From NCBI GenBank assembly GCA_001586965.3, contig LUCW03000561.1, positions 30,001 through 91,526 of the forward strand: a DNA stretch of 61,526 bases, in the 5' to 3' direction. Shown here piece after piece: positions 10,561-22,699 of the stretch. Below the pieces are notes generated by a model. It was not told the DNA's origin. It worked only from the letters and a program-made list of their open reading frames with translations, and made no database searches. The position numbers and the translations under genes are program-made. Every line of letters begins with the position of its first letter. Positions within the stretch are counted from its first letter, which is position 1. Source of the stretch: Sphaeroforma sirkka. Its lineage: Eukaryota; Opisthokonta; Ichthyosporea; Ichthyophonida.

Positions 10561-12000
10561 TCAGAAATTGTATTTTGTAGTGTTCGACGGAGGGTGATTA
10601 AGCACTGCGGGGCGACTGTATCCAGTTTTATTCTCATAAGCTAATACTTTCGAGTAAACGAGTTTATTGGGAATAAGCGGAGTAATCAGGATGGCCAGAA
10701 GGTCCGAACCTCCAAGTAAGATATATACACCAGATGTCAGTTCGTGTTTGTGCATTCTTATCTCGGCAGCATTTATTATAAAATAAAAATACATATGGTG
10801 AAACTAGCAGTTGTTCCGGACGATGAGTATAATCACTTGCATATTCGGAGATGAATGTTTCTGGCAGCTCATTCAGTATCAATCCTTTCATCAAACAGGG
10901 ACTTTGGTTTCAAAAGTTATAGTAAAGTAAATGATCACATTATAGAGGCTATCTGCAACTTTATGATCTATACTCTGATATCAAGGTGCAGAGTGTTAAG
11001 ATATTCTATCCTATGACGGCCATATCAGACGCTCGTAGTCCTGTGTTTTCTTAACATACACTCTTGGTTAATTGTTCATACGAATTGCATACCTGTCCGA
11101 CGATCCGATGACAACAGAAAATGCTGATATTTGTATACAGTGGCTGCTTGTTTGGTGCAATTTGTATGAAACTTGTATACTAAGCCACGTCCCGAAATAT
11201 CCATAATTTTGTGGCATTGATTGCGCTATCGCTTTATGGTATGCGACACGTTTCACAAAACTGGTCTGACATTCCTGTTTTGATATAGTCGATTACCACC
11301 AGTCTCTCCGGGTTCACACAAAGCCGATGCAGCATCTAGTATGGTCCCTTTTTTATTGACTGGCTCCAATTGGCAAAAGAAGTTTCCAGAGTATACAGCT
11401 TATCAAACTCCCATACATCAGATGAATTAAATTGGACAAAGCTTTTCGTGACAAAAAAAATGGGAAAATCGTGCTCGTCCTTGATATCTAGTCGGGTTCT
11501 GACTATCAGAAGATATTGTCTCATATACAACCAAAGTTCGGTACACTAGAATGCAATATAGTGTCACAGAACTGCCACAGTGTCAAGTGCATGAGAACAT
11601 CGTCATAGAATACTTTCGTGTTGACAATGTAATATTCCACAAGAAGAGATTAATCAAGAAAGATATTCCTCCTATGAATACATATGTTCTGACAAATATT
11701 CTCCTAGAAATACAGCTGCCCCAACTCTCATGCCAAACACGGAATGAACAATATTCCCACACGTCAGGGAGCTTGACCTCCACGTTCATTCTTAGGTACA
11801 ATACGGCAGAACCCGTAACAGCAGGGTCACGTGCAAAACAAACTTTTCCTGGTGTGTCATTCTCGATATTATGCTCTGATAGGCGTCTCGAAGCAGTGCC
11901 TCGGAGTTCTCTATATTCACCGCCGAACATTCCCAAAGCTTTTTGTGATCACCGGCGAGCATTCTTTACGTTTTCGTCCCATGATGGCTCCATAATATGA
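10561..12000 (-). other. Possible decayed coding tract
   Basis: Minus-strand open stretches at 11936-11583 (117 codons from the first Met, extendable upstream across one stop), 11530-11336, 11256-11068 and 10894-10561 have unbiased composition and follow one another in the same orientation as the 6.85-8.95 kb tract. I cannot assign a family, and no motif is decisive. Confidence 0.25.
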
Positions 12001-13330
12001 CATTATACCACCAGACTATAGTGGAGTATTCATTGTTTGCTGAACCTAGATGTAACCTTGTAAATCATTACCTTGACTTGGTGAGAATGGAGAAGTACTG
12101 TTTTCAGTACTGGTGTGACCAGGCCTCTTCACCTTCCACCTCCCGAAACGATCGGTAAGGCCTGCAATTACTTGCTCTCGTCGCCTATACAAAGTCCATA
12201 TAGGATCCATAGTTTGCATCTTGAATTACCTTTTGATGAAACAGGCAGTATAAGCATGCACCGATAATTAATCTTCGGACAATATTTATGAACAATAACT
12301 ATTCTACGAATAATTACAGACTGTGTATACACCTTACAATTCAATAGGCTATCTTGCACAAAAACACTGAAATGCACTACCTCGTACTCAGGGATACATT
12401 CACATAGCAGACCAAAGGTTTGTGATGTAAAGTGTGATCTAGACGTGTCAAGTGAGGGTCATATCAGAAGCCTTGGCTTTTCAACCGTCAGTTCTTTATC
12501 GCCATGACCAGAGTTTCGTTCGCTCGACCGAATATTTCGTATCAAGCATTCACCTTTTCCTGATGGAAATAAACAATGTAGGCAATTTAACCCAACTGGA
12601 TTGGCGATATTTCTTTTACAATCCAGCTAAGTTGACCGATGCCTATTCTGTTCGCAGGGTATATCCGATGCGCTTAGTATGCAATAACTAACAGCAGTCA
12701 GTATATTGAGGTTGCCCTCTTTCGGACTGTAAACTGTATGGGGGTTTTATTCGGATTTACCAGCACATATTCAGTGCAGACCTCTACTGCTACTTTATGT
12801 ATATAAAATTCGATGATCACACTATTTGTGCCTTATATGGATTAGACAAATAGATATGACATTCCAAACTGTACCAATACACAACATCTCTAATGTAGTC
12901 CGAAAATAAGCATTGTGCAAAACGCAACTACCCCATACCACTATAAATTCACATCCGGAATGAGACTGTATTGCTTAACGGTGTGTGTAGATTTTATCTC
13001 TCCAAGCTAAGCCTTGGAATTCACCAAAATGAGTCTTTAAATCGAGATTAAAAAAAATAGAGCATAAAGATTGCGGATACAAATGCTGCTCTACCCGACT
13101 TCTATAGATCATTTAAGGTTTACGGTGCCAATGACAGTAGTGTCAATAATTTACATATTTACTTGTATATGAAACAGTGTATTGTGCGTGTTATAGTGCA
13201 TGCATGCATCTGACAAAAAAAATCTAGTGGATATTGTTGCAAGCAATTCAGCCTTTCATATTGAACCCTAACAGGAAAAATTCGGTAGCGATATTTTAAC
13301 CATAATTTGGGATAAGAACCGAATGTCACC
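12001..13330. other. Intergenic, nothing recognised
   Basis: Non-repetitive AT-rich DNA with only short open frames. Confidence 0.35.
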
Positions 13331-13359
13331 GCCTAGAACTTACTCGATATCAACAAGCC

Positions 13360-14015
13360 CCCAGTTGATCTCGAAGAGAATTGTAACAAAAGGTGAAATG
13401 AATATTTTGCGGATAATTCATAGGACTGAGTACTTGAGGGTGTCTAAAGTGACTATTACAATGTGACACCTACGCAGGAACTGTTTAAAACAAAATAAGG
13501 ATGATGTCTGTGTGATTTTCATACCAGCATGCAATCGTTCAAATGCAAGAGAAATAGACATACAGATAGGCAAAACCTGGTAGTATGACTTTTCAAGCCG
13601 ACATGGGCTAAAAGCCGAAGGACGCCGTCCGATAACTAAATCGAGACTATTCCGACACTAGTCCCAGTTGATCTCGAAGAGAATTGTAACAAAAGGTGAA
13701 ACGAGTACTTTGCGGGTAATTCATAGGACTGAGTACTCGAGAGTGTCTAACAGTGACTTTTACAATGTGACACCTACGCAGAAACTGTTTGAAAACAAAA
13801 TAAGGATGGTGTCTGTGTGATTTTCCTACCAACATGCAATCGTTCAAATGCAAGAGAAAGAGATCAAGCTTCCGACACAAAATAAGGATGGTGTCTGTGT
13901 GATTTTCCTACCAACATGCAATCGTTCAAATGCAAGAGAAAGAGATCAAGCTTCCGACACTAATCCCAGTCGATGCTGTCGAAGAGAATCAGAAGGAAAA
14001 AATGCGCAATGTATA
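13360..14015. repeat. Direct repeats left of the LINE
   Basis: A unit of about 190 bp starting GATCTCGAAGAGAATTGTAA occurs at about 13367 and 13671. Its end (ACAAAATAAGGATGGTGTCT to GCAAGAGAAAGAGATCAAGC) is duplicated again in tandem (period about 80 bp) at 13795-13955. A related sequence (CTTCCGACACTAAACCCAGT) lies on the far side of the LINE at about 19958, so the LINE probably inserted into this repeat family. Confidence 0.7.
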
Positions 14016-14094
14016 CCTATCGATAGGGATACTATTATTTATTTTAAAAATGACAAGTATGTATGTTACAATGTATGAACATATGGTATGGCTC

Positions 14095-15435
14095 TCATAG
14101 TCGCTGTAGTGGTTCAGGAAAGATTGATGGGAAGAAGTGGTCATTAAATTCCCGTTTGAAGCTTGGGCCAAGTAGGTCGACAATGGAAGATATGCGCTGA
14201 GTCGATTCGAGCCAGTGTTGACAAAACACTGTTACTATCGAATGTTCCATATATTCGATTGCTGACCTACTAAGTAGAAAACCCACCTCTGTGGTACGGA
14301 TCGGGTCTGCGCCGTGTAGTGCCGCGGAATGGGTTAGTGCAGAGTATGAAAAACCGAAAAGGACCAGGTTATCCGTCATAATCCGGTCGAGGAGCGAGGA
14401 TGGGAGTAAGCCAATGCCGCACCAGACCACAGATGAATTCGGTATGTGTTGGCTGGCCTGGATCGGAAGTGTCATAGGCGGAACCAACAAGCACGATGAT
14501 TTGGTTTGAACCGAAATTTGGAAGTAGTATTTCAACAGTGTGACTTGCCGGGGTATGGGGAGCATCTGTTGATGTATCAGGGACGGGTGAGGGTATGGTG
14601 GTTCTTCAACATGCTGGAGAAAAGATACAAGGTGCTCGTGGAGGGTCCAGATACCGTGGAAGTCGTGGCACTCCTGTAATTGCTGAAGGAGGTTACCATG
14701 ATGCGTCGAATCAGTTGTTGGATGCAGGTAAAGTGGCTGGTAGTGAACTTGTGGCTACCGGGGCAAACAGGGCAGAGACAGCCGTCGGTGCGGTAGTTGA
14801 GCAATGTAAACATGTACGTATTCGTTACAATCATAGCACCGAGTCGGATTGGTGTAGGACTCGAAACAGCGATTGAAGCTGTTGTGTCTGGCTGTGTCTC
14901 GGTTTGAGGTTGGCGGTTTACCCATAACCAGTTGGTAGTAGTATTGGCGCCGGGCTATTGCCGCGATCTCCTTGTTGGACCAACGTTTTGTTGAGTTCTT
15001 CCTGATGTTGTCACAGCGTCGGCGGAGGGCTACATGGTCGGGTGTACGCCCGCCCGTGGTCTTGTGTACAGTTTTCATGTGAGCATAGATACTGTACGGG
15101 AAGCGCAGTGATGGTTTGTCGTGGGCCCAGGCGGGTTGCGTCAAAGGGGTAAGTGGATTTATGCTGGCCATTGAGTCGAGTTGTATTCCCAGGCAACTTC
15201 CGAGATAATCCGCGAATGGTCGCGCGGGGAGCAGGCCGCAAAAGTGAAGTAAGTTTGTTTGATGTTTTGGGAACCGAGGGTATTTAGTGCCCGTGATGAT
15301 GGCTGCTGCTTGGATGAGTGCTGAGTTAAAGCGTTCGAACAGGGGGTCCAACGCATCCTTCTTTATAGGCGGAGCCCAGGCAATAATGCTCAGCCCATAT
15401 ATAGCCGTGGATAGGATGAATGTTTTGAACATCAC
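14095..15435 (-). pseudogene. LINE polymerase C-terminal part
   Basis: 15435-14755 resumes right after the solo LTR with thumb-like sequence (FKTFILSTAIYGLSIIAWAP). A neighbouring frame (14834-14577) carries CPVC followed by H and C residues (CPVCPGSHKFTTSHFTC), the C-terminal Cys/His cluster common in LINEs. 14565-14095 carries the last stretch and the stop codon. Frame changes separate these parts. The 3' tail below 14095 is the part retained in the short copies at 5691, 20613 and 21770. Confidence 0.65.
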
Positions 15436-15451
15436 CAGTCGGTTGCGGGGG

Positions 15452-16050
15452 TGTAGAAATACGGCCTCCGGTCAGTCTAAAATATAAAGATCAATTGAGA
15501 TAATACATTGGTTTTTATTTGTATTTTAAATAATTTAATACAAGCTCTTTTTCCAATATTTCCAAAGTGTTCTAAATTCAATTTGATGGCTCCAATGGCC
15601 TGAGTATTTGGTATGACTCATCTAATTGGATCTATTTGAGACATAAGTAGATGTAGGATATTATAAACTAAATTTTATAATCTCCGAACTACTGCTTATA
15701 GATTTTGGTCCTCCCGCCAATCTCCAAAATCCAATAAGTCTTTCTTTTTTTTTTTTAACTTTTCTTCAGATGGAACTTTATTTATATCAGCTAATGTATT
15801 AACGTGACGTACGTTATTTTGTCTATCTACAAATTAGGCATGTGGTCATGAACACTTAGTACTTCTAGTGAAAATTATTCAATAAAGAACAGCTAGAGGT
15901 ACGCCCTGTGTGATCGAGGATATTTAGGCTCTTAACAAGAGGCAGTTCCGATCATTCTTACACAAGCTACCACTGTTAAATCCTAACTGACTAAATTGTA
16001 TTTTAGTTTAATATAGTTTGAAACCTAGTAATTTCCATCGAAGTTTACAG
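15452..16050 (+). mobile_element. Solo LTR nested in the LINE
   Basis: 599 bp, TGTAGAAATACGG to GAAGTTTACA, same family as 2599-3199 and the LTRs of 23256-30900. It is flanked by GGGG (15448-15451 and 16051-16054), again a 4-bp duplication. It breaks the LINE polymerase between its palm (16080 and above) and its thumb (15435 and below), so it arrived after the LINE. Confidence 0.92.
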
Positions 16051-16079
16051 GGGTGTCGCCAGCTGAAACCATGGAAACC

Positions 16080-17376
16080 TTAAGCGCGGAAAGAGGCAAT
16101 ACACAGTGACACTGCTGCAACCAGGGATTCCATATGTCTGGCGAGGTTGATTCCTGGTACTCTGTGAGAGTGTGGGAACCCCAAATATTTAGAGTGTTTC
16201 GGGTTGGTTTGTGTGGGCGCCATCTTCAAGGGAAGGTAACGTATGTTCCAAGTTGCGTCTGCAAGCGTTGGCGTGATAAGCTCACCATTTATACGGAGGG
16301 TTGGTGCCGCGTGTCGCAAGTCGGTAGATCATACTGGGGGTTTAATGACACACTGTTCGAGGTCAGATTTGCGTCTCCACGCATCAATGTCATCTAAGAA
16401 GGGCTGGAGCGAAACCGATCGAGTGACTTGGATCCGTATGTCATCGACAAATAAATAAGAACAGAGGATCTTGGGCCGAAATTGTGCTAGCGTGACAGCT
16501 AAGGAATCCATGTAGATAATAAAGAGCTGGGGACCGACGATTGAGCCTTGTAGGATGCCATTCGTTCTATGGAATAGAGACGAGAGCGTGCCGCGGTATG
16601 TCACTCGGGTAGGGACCCTCCCAAACAGCGCGCGGAGGCAGTTGATCCAGTTTTCGGGAATTCCAGCGTGATGCAGAAGTACCCATAGGCCTGGGAGAGC
16701 GACCTTGTCGTATGCCTTGGTTATGTCCAGATAGACGTCGTTCCACTCCTCTTCTGACTGTGTCTCAGGATCCATGGCGGCAAGTGCTTGGGTATGACAG
16801 GAGTACCATGATTTGAAGCCAGCTTGGATAGCATGGGTAGCAGAGCCGGGGTGGCTAGTAATCAGATTAAGAAAGCACTTTTCAAAGATGCGTCTGACTA
16901 TTTGCGTAAGCGTGATGGGGCGGAAGTCGGCGGGGGAGGTGATATCTGCATCGGCTTTCTTTGGGTGCGCTGTCAGGAGGCTACAGTTTAGGGTTGCAGA
17001 GAAGGTACCCGCCTTCAGTAGCTCAATGAATGCTTCGGCAAGGAGTCTAATCAGTGGGCTATTGGCGTCGGGGCGTCTAATGTCCGGCGTTCGGGAGAGC
17101 GCTTCACTGCGGCCTACAGGAGAAGGATGTGGATTTCGTCGGGGCCAGGTCCCTTATTGGGATAGCGTAGTATTGCCTCGATTACATCGGCGGGGCATAT
17201 GGTGAAAGTGACATCAGGAGAGGGTTCGGTATCCGGTGGAACCACGTACGGGTTTGTAGAGTTGAATAGGGCCTCAAAGTAGCCAGCGAGGGTAGCGCCT
17301 GTATCATCGGTACCCGGTATGCAGGGTTGGCGCGGAGACCGTCGTTGGTACGCAATATCTTTGAACATTTGAGCAT
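16080..17376 (-). pseudogene. LINE reverse transcriptase, fingers and palm
   Basis: 17376-17114 holds the entry motif (YPNKGPGPDEI, the usual GK.PGPD). 16775-16329 holds the core: DVYLDITKAYDKV (catalytic Asp), LFHRTNGILQGSIVGPQLF (the QG..GP block) and YLFVDDI (the FVDD form of the YxDD box). 16319-16080 continues toward the thumb with KYLGFPHS. The frame shifts between segments. The solo LTR follows directly and separates this part from the rest. Confidence 0.85.
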
Positions 17377-17439
17377 TGCTTTGGGCGGTCAGACGTGGGC
17401 GGAACGAGTGGTTTGGCAGCCGCTGAACCCAGGGTCTGT

Positions 17440-18390
17440 TTAAGTCATAATAGAACCCTCCAAAGATTTGTGGGTTAGTGGCATAGCGCCAGATGCGGTC
17501 GAGGATCCGTAACAGCCCTTCCGCTGGTCTATGTGAAGTGAGATACGACCGTAGTAGGTTCTGATGCGTCCGGATTTCGGCTTGGAATAGTCACGCGCGG
17601 GATTTGTTGCGTAGGTGATACAGTCGATGGCGATGTCGGTTATATCCATGAGAGGGGAGGCGTTGGTCCGGAGGCGGCGGCATTGCTGGCATTTATTGGG
17701 GCCGATGTATTTGATTTGTGGGAAGTATCTGGAGATCGAGTCCAAAGGTGTGGTCACCACAGATACTGTAGTCCGTCAGCTTATAAGTTTGGAGAGAGGC
17801 GAGGGTGGTAGGTCGATGATACGCATGTTCTGTACCAGTTGAGCCGCCAGCATAGAGGTAGTCCAAGTGCCACGTATTACGCAGAGTAGTCTAAATCGTT
17901 TTCATACGTAGTCCGTGGGTTGTAGATGCGTGGCCATACTTACGGGGTTTGAAGTTGAAATCTCCCACACGACATCTGGTTGGAAACCGCCAATCTCAGG
18001 GGGATTCATGTATCGCCTGACGTCTTCTTCAGTAAGTGACTTGAGTGGAAAGTAGAACGCGGCCATATGAACGCCAAAGCACACAAAGAACACCACGTAC
18101 GGTGAAGAGTGTACAAGTTAAAAATTTGATGGGTGGTGTTTGGAAAAGATACCAATACCACAGTGTGAAGGGTGTAAGATGTTATACCGTGTAATGTAAT
18201 GTAGTATATGATAGCGTGTGTTCGAGCGTATACGATTAAGAAATGTGGTGTTATGCCAGGTTTCAACCACACGCATAACATCAACCTGACTTAAAATCGA
18301 TATAACGTTCAAACACTTATCTGTATGTGCTGCGTTGTCCATGTTGAGTCCTTGTGGGTTAAAGAGCGTCATTTTCATTGGTTCTAACAT
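17440..18390 (-). pseudogene. LINE endonuclease domain (broken)
   Basis: The frame 18390-18118 begins with a pattern typical of the amino end of LINE apurinic-type endonucleases (NPQGLNMDNAAHTDKCLNVI then VVETWHN: the catalytic Asn at the start and the ET pair). It continues in other frames at 18096-17902 (VFFVCFGVHMAAFYFPLKSL) and 17760-17440. At least two frame changes separate the parts, so no intact endonuclease is made. The enzyme would nick target DNA to prime reverse transcription. Confidence 0.65.
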
Positions 18391-18579
18391 TGCTCATCAT
18401 CGGTCAATACTACTGGGCTCTCTTCTTTAACGATGTCAGCCATTTCTATATCATTGCCTGTCGTTGAAGAGTATGTCGTGGAAAGATGAGGCTGCGTATT
18501 GCTATCCATCGTGTCGGATGATTGTGTCGGGGAGACCGTTGGTATATGAAGTCATCCGGGTTTCGCACGCACTAATTCT

Positions 18580-19736
18580 TTAGCGTTTGCCGGGATTCGC
18601 GGGTTAGGTGAGAAGAGGTTTGCATCATGCTTTGCTTGGAAAGCCTTCTGGAGACGATCCGCGGTAGATTGGAAGATGTCTGCGTTAGTGGTGTTGACAA
18701 GTGGGCTCAGTAGTGCATCCGTGCTGTGGGCAAACCTTTTTGGCGCTCGTTCATGTGTGCAGGGTTTTTGGTGCTGAGATAGTGGATTAACGCTGCTTTC
18801 GTAGCGTCGGGATGTTGTTGGGAGCGAGGGTCGATGTTTTTATCAAGCTGCCATTTCCACGTAAGTGCTGCATGTCGTTTCACCTGGGCGACGCGTCGCT
18901 AGGAACACAAAGGCGGATGAAACTGGTGGAGCTTCCGCGGCCATTTGGCTGAGATACCGAATTAGACGGAAGACACCAGAGAAAGTGGTGGCGATTGAGG
19001 ACTGGTTGGGCATGCCAGTATTTTTCAAATACTGATCGGGATGGGGGCTTGCCGTTTGTGAAAATTGCTCGGAAGTAGAGCCATACCGGAGTTATGTCAT
19101 CCATTTCATGAAGAGTTTTGTCCGGCATCGGGCGGCCCACCACTTTCGTCAAAAGGTGTTCGGCTGGCGGCTGCGGTTGGGACTGAGAAGCTGATGTGGT
19201 CGTGCGTTTTTTAGGGCTCGGTTTTGCAGGTTTGTCCACTTTTGAGCTGGGAGGCTCACTGCTGCTATTGGGCGCCTGTGACCGCGGTATTTTTGCAGGC
19301 GGAGCAGGCGGGCTTGTGGAGCCATATCGGAAAGTGTTGGGTGTGTCTTTATCTATAGGTGCACGGGTTTGGTATTAAAGGTCCCGGAGTTCGGATTCAA
19401 GGTTGGTTGTTTTTGCACAGAGATTAGTGATTTCCATTGGTCATCAGTCAAAGGCTCCTTGGAGATGGGCCCAACATTGTTCGGGGTTGTTAGAGCCGGT
19501 CTTAAAATTCGATTCAGATTGGCCTGTACAGTACTGACCTGGGCAGAGAGGTTTGTGATCGATTTTTGTATGTCCAATTTCCATTGGTCATTGGGTAAGG
19601 AGTTGTTGGGGACGAACGTCTCAAGTAGGGATTCGGCCTGGCCCGACATTTTTTCGCGGATGTGGGACTGTGGGACTGTGGGGCTGTGGGTCCCTAGACT
19701 CCCTACTGGATTTTTTTTTTTTGATTGAAAATCCAA
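18580..19736 (-). pseudogene. LINE ORF1 region
   Basis: Two overlapping frames cover this region. 19736-19353 encodes a 127-residue start with the phrase LTDDQWKSLISVQKQP and heptad-like spacing (NLSAQVSTVQANLNRIL) that may form a coiled coil, as in many ORF1 proteins. 19239-18880 encodes a lysine/proline-rich stretch followed by LTKVVGRPMPDKTLHEMDDI. The same segment is preserved in the deleted copy at 5019-5690, which is how I know it belongs to the element. ORF1 proteins bind element RNA; that role is inferred from position. Confidence 0.65.
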
Positions 19737-19760
19737 ATTTCAAATCAACGTTTCGGTGGG

Positions 19761-20607
19761 GTCTGTGGGTTTTTTGAAAGTGGCATTCAGTTCTACGCTG
19801 GCGATCTACTGGTCACCGAGATTTATGTTTCGGATACGAAAATTTGAATCGAAAGTCCGTCGTGAAAAATAAATATGGGGAGGTTTATTTTATAACCTCT
19901 TAAGCCGATATGGGCTAAGCCGAAGGTCGCTGCCTAGGAACTAGATAGAGAACATTGAGCTTCCGACACTAAACCCAGTCGATAATGTCGAGTAGAATCA
20001 GAAGAAGAAAAGCGCAATGGATACTTTGCGGATATTTTGTACGACTAACTTATCTTTGCATGACTAACTTATCGATGGTGTCAAAATTCAAATTTACGAC
20101 CCGGGACACTTGATAGTAGCTGTGATGAAATGCTCGAGGGTACAGTTTTGTATGACTATATTTATTTCAACATTGACAGTATGTACTTGCACTGACTAAT
20201 AAAGATGATTATCCCTAATACATTCTTTTTGATGGACCATCTATATCGACATTCAAATAGATGTAATGATCAAGCTGGGGGTAAGTTATAATTTATTATT
20301 TTCGTATATCGAAAAATTTCTTGATTGAGAACAAAATATGATAGAGTATAAAATCTTGGGTAGTAGCATACTGATTCAAAGCACCATCTTTAATTTTCAA
20401 TATAAACAAACGTTTACGACCTTACAATTGGTAGTAGTTGTGTCGTATATGTTAAATTGATTATAGAACCTTGCTTGTTGCTCGCCCATATCGATGTAAC
20501 GACCATAATAAAAGTGGCTACATTTATTTAAACAGCGCTGTGCGGGTCATATATCACACATATTTGGTGCATAATGACTGAAGATCCAAAATCTGGTCAT
20601 CACTATA
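19761..20607. other. LINE 5' flank, no gene
   Basis: Contains the repeat-family sequence that also lies left of the LINE (about 19958-20020), and an isolated ATTATCCCTA word near 20199. Nothing else recognised. Confidence 0.4.
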
Positions 20608-20612
20608 CTATA

Positions 20613-20778
20613 CTTCCACTGTCGACTCACTTGGCCCAAGCTTCAAACGGGAATTTACTGACCAATTAATTCTTCCCATCAATCTTTCCTGAACCACTAC
20701 AGCGACTATGAGAGCCATACCATATGTTCATATATTGTAACATACATACTTGTCATATTGAAATAAATTACATTATCC
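20613..20778 (+). mobile_element. LINE 3' fragment
   Basis: A 5'-truncated copy of the LINE 3' end, starting CTTCCACTGTCGAC and ending TTATCC. It carries a small insertion near 20660 relative to the other copies. Flanks CTATAC (20608-20613) and CTAAAC (20779-20784) may be an aged target duplication. Confidence 0.85.
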
Positions 20779-21218
20779 CTAAACTGTTTTTTTTTTTGCG
20801 CCCATCACACTATATCAGGTTTTGATTTTAAGATATTTTAGTTATTTTCTTCAGCTATATACATAGTGCTATATAAATTGGTAGTGTAAATACGTAGGCC
20901 GTTACAATATCCCAATGTGAAATGAAAGTACACATTGATATACAAACACGTTCAAATCTTGTAGACAGCAAGGCACGCAAGTTGATCTCGTCGATTATCC
21001 CTATACTATTTTTTTTTTTGCGCCCATCACACTATATCAGGTTATGATTTTAAGAGATTTCAGTTATTTTCTTCAGCTATATACATAGTGCTATATAAAT
21101 TGGTAGTGTAAATACGTAGGCCGTTACAATATCCCAATGTGTAATGAAAGTACACATTGACATACAAACACGTTCAAATCCTGTAGACAGCAAGGCACGC
21201 AAGTTGATCTCATCGAAG
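20775..21218. repeat. Tandem duplication, about 221-bp unit
   Basis: Two copies of a unit starting at the LINE-end word ATTATCCCTA, then a T run, GCGCCCATCACACTATATCA, and ending AAGGCACGCAAGTTGATCTC (20775-20995 and 20998-21218). The copies differ at only a few positions. Confidence 0.85.
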
Positions 21219-21761
21219 AATATTATTGTAGTAAGTATACGCGAGATAACTGTATCTCAACGTTCTCCTCCTCAGGGAGGGGACGTTGTTCATTTATTAG
21301 TAATTATAAACAGTAATCCTAAAATGACTGACTCTTAAATGAGTCATTAGTCATGTGCTGTAAAACCAGCAAAACCCTAAAACCCAGGTTATCAGATTAT
21401 TCTGATAAACTGTAAAACTTGTAATAAACCTAAAATAATCAAATAAATATAAGTACTTGTATTCTGACCACATTATAACAATTTTAGAGTGCACCGGTTT
21501 TGTAGTGATTTATGCTTTTACAGGTATAATATTTGAATCACACAGATATTCACATGCCATTATAGGCACATACTATCACGCTCTGATAAATTTCAATCTG
21601 TAGCATCGAGTGTATGTTTAGCTATAGTTATGTGACGGATCCATGTGGTAGCAGTGCGATTACAAGCTATAAATATTGATCTGCGGCTGAAAAAAAAATG
21701 CACCTTTATCTATTCAAACATAAACAATACTCACAAAAACATATCATCAAAAGATATGTCA
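21219..21761. other. Intergenic, no gene recognised
   Basis: AT-rich DNA; nothing recognised. Confidence 0.35.
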
Positions 21762-21769
21762 CTATATAA

Positions 21770-21966
21770 TGTCAACACCGGCCCGAATAGACTCAGCGCA
21801 TATCTTCCATTGTCGACTCACTTGGCCCAAGCTTCAAACGGGAATTTACTGACCACTTCTTCCCATCAATCTTTCCTGAACCACTACAGCGACTATGAGA
21901 GCCATACCATATGTTCATACATTGTAACATGCATACTTGTCATTTTTGAAATAAATAATATTATCC
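21770..21966 (+). mobile_element. LINE 3' fragment with exact 8-bp target duplication
   Basis: A 5'-truncated LINE copy beginning TGTCAACAC and ending ATTATCC, flanked by CTATATAA on both sides (21762-21769 and 21967-21974). The exact flanks fix the 3' end of the family as TATCC with no poly(A). Confidence 0.9.
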
Positions 21967-21974
21967 CTATATAA

Positions 21975-22690
21975 ACACAAGGATATATGCATACTACTAC
22001 GACTCATACAACTCTACAATGCGACTATACCTAGTAGTAAACCTGAAAGTAGTAACTATAAATTTTGAGTTTGAATACATACGTGTAATCAATTCCATTA
22101 GAATTTAGCTCATCGACATTCTCAACATGTGTTTCAACTAGAGTATTATTATCCAAGCTGAATGTTTTGATACTTCGATGCCATGTGAAGCATTTAATTT
22201 AGCGATTTTGGATTCGCTAAACGATTGAGACCCAAATAAATGTTTGCTGCTAAAGGTGTATATATAACCTTCAACCTTTCAGCTTGATATATCGGGGTAT
22301 ACAAATAGCTAGTGTAAATGCTTAGGTCGGTACAATATTCGAATATGAAACGAATGTAACTGGCATACAAGCCCACAATCAAATCATGTACATCATAAAA
22401 CAAGTGGCATACTTACGTAAACAAAAAACAACAACAAACGGAATTGTCCGAAAAGGCAAATACGTTTTGGATGCGAACGCGGATACGAACAAGTATATAT
22501 CACAAATACATAACTATTATACACAAACATGCAACATACCCAGGGATCAGACATCCAGGTATGTCTAGTCATTGCAATACACGAAGGCAAAGTGACAGAT
22601 GCGCGTACTAAGAACTATAGATCAAATAAGCTATCGCACAATGACGTTCGAGATAAACGACTAACGCCACTGTAATACAACTTACGGAAT
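21975..22690. other. Intergenic, no gene recognised
   Basis: Low-complexity AT-rich DNA without convincing genes. Confidence 0.35.
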
Positions 22691-22699
22691 AGTTGCAAT

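Larger units (their letters stand above)
14018..19760 (-). mobile_element. LINE (non-LTR retrotransposon), decayed, split by a solo LTR
   Basis: On the minus strand the order is an ORF1-like region, an apurinic-type endonuclease, a reverse transcriptase with the FVDD active site, a C-terminal cysteine/histidine cluster, and a 3' tail ending TATCC. There is no poly(A). A solo LTR (15452-16050) interrupts the thumb region of the polymerase. Several frame breaks make it non-autonomous now. Domain order and a first ORF fit the Jockey/CR1/L2-type group; the clade cannot be settled by eye. The 5' end is not sharply defined and lies near 19760-19900. Confidence 0.85.

Noticed and set aside
16813..17205. 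A 130-codon plus-strand ORF across the LINE
   Set aside because: Antisense to the reverse transcriptase region, with a composition that mirrors it; it is a shadow frame.
20771..20784. ATTATCCCTAAAC at LINE ends as telomere-like CCCTAA
   Set aside because: The exact target duplication at 21762-21974 shows that the element ends at TATCC and the CTA belongs to the target, so the telomere-like look is accidental.
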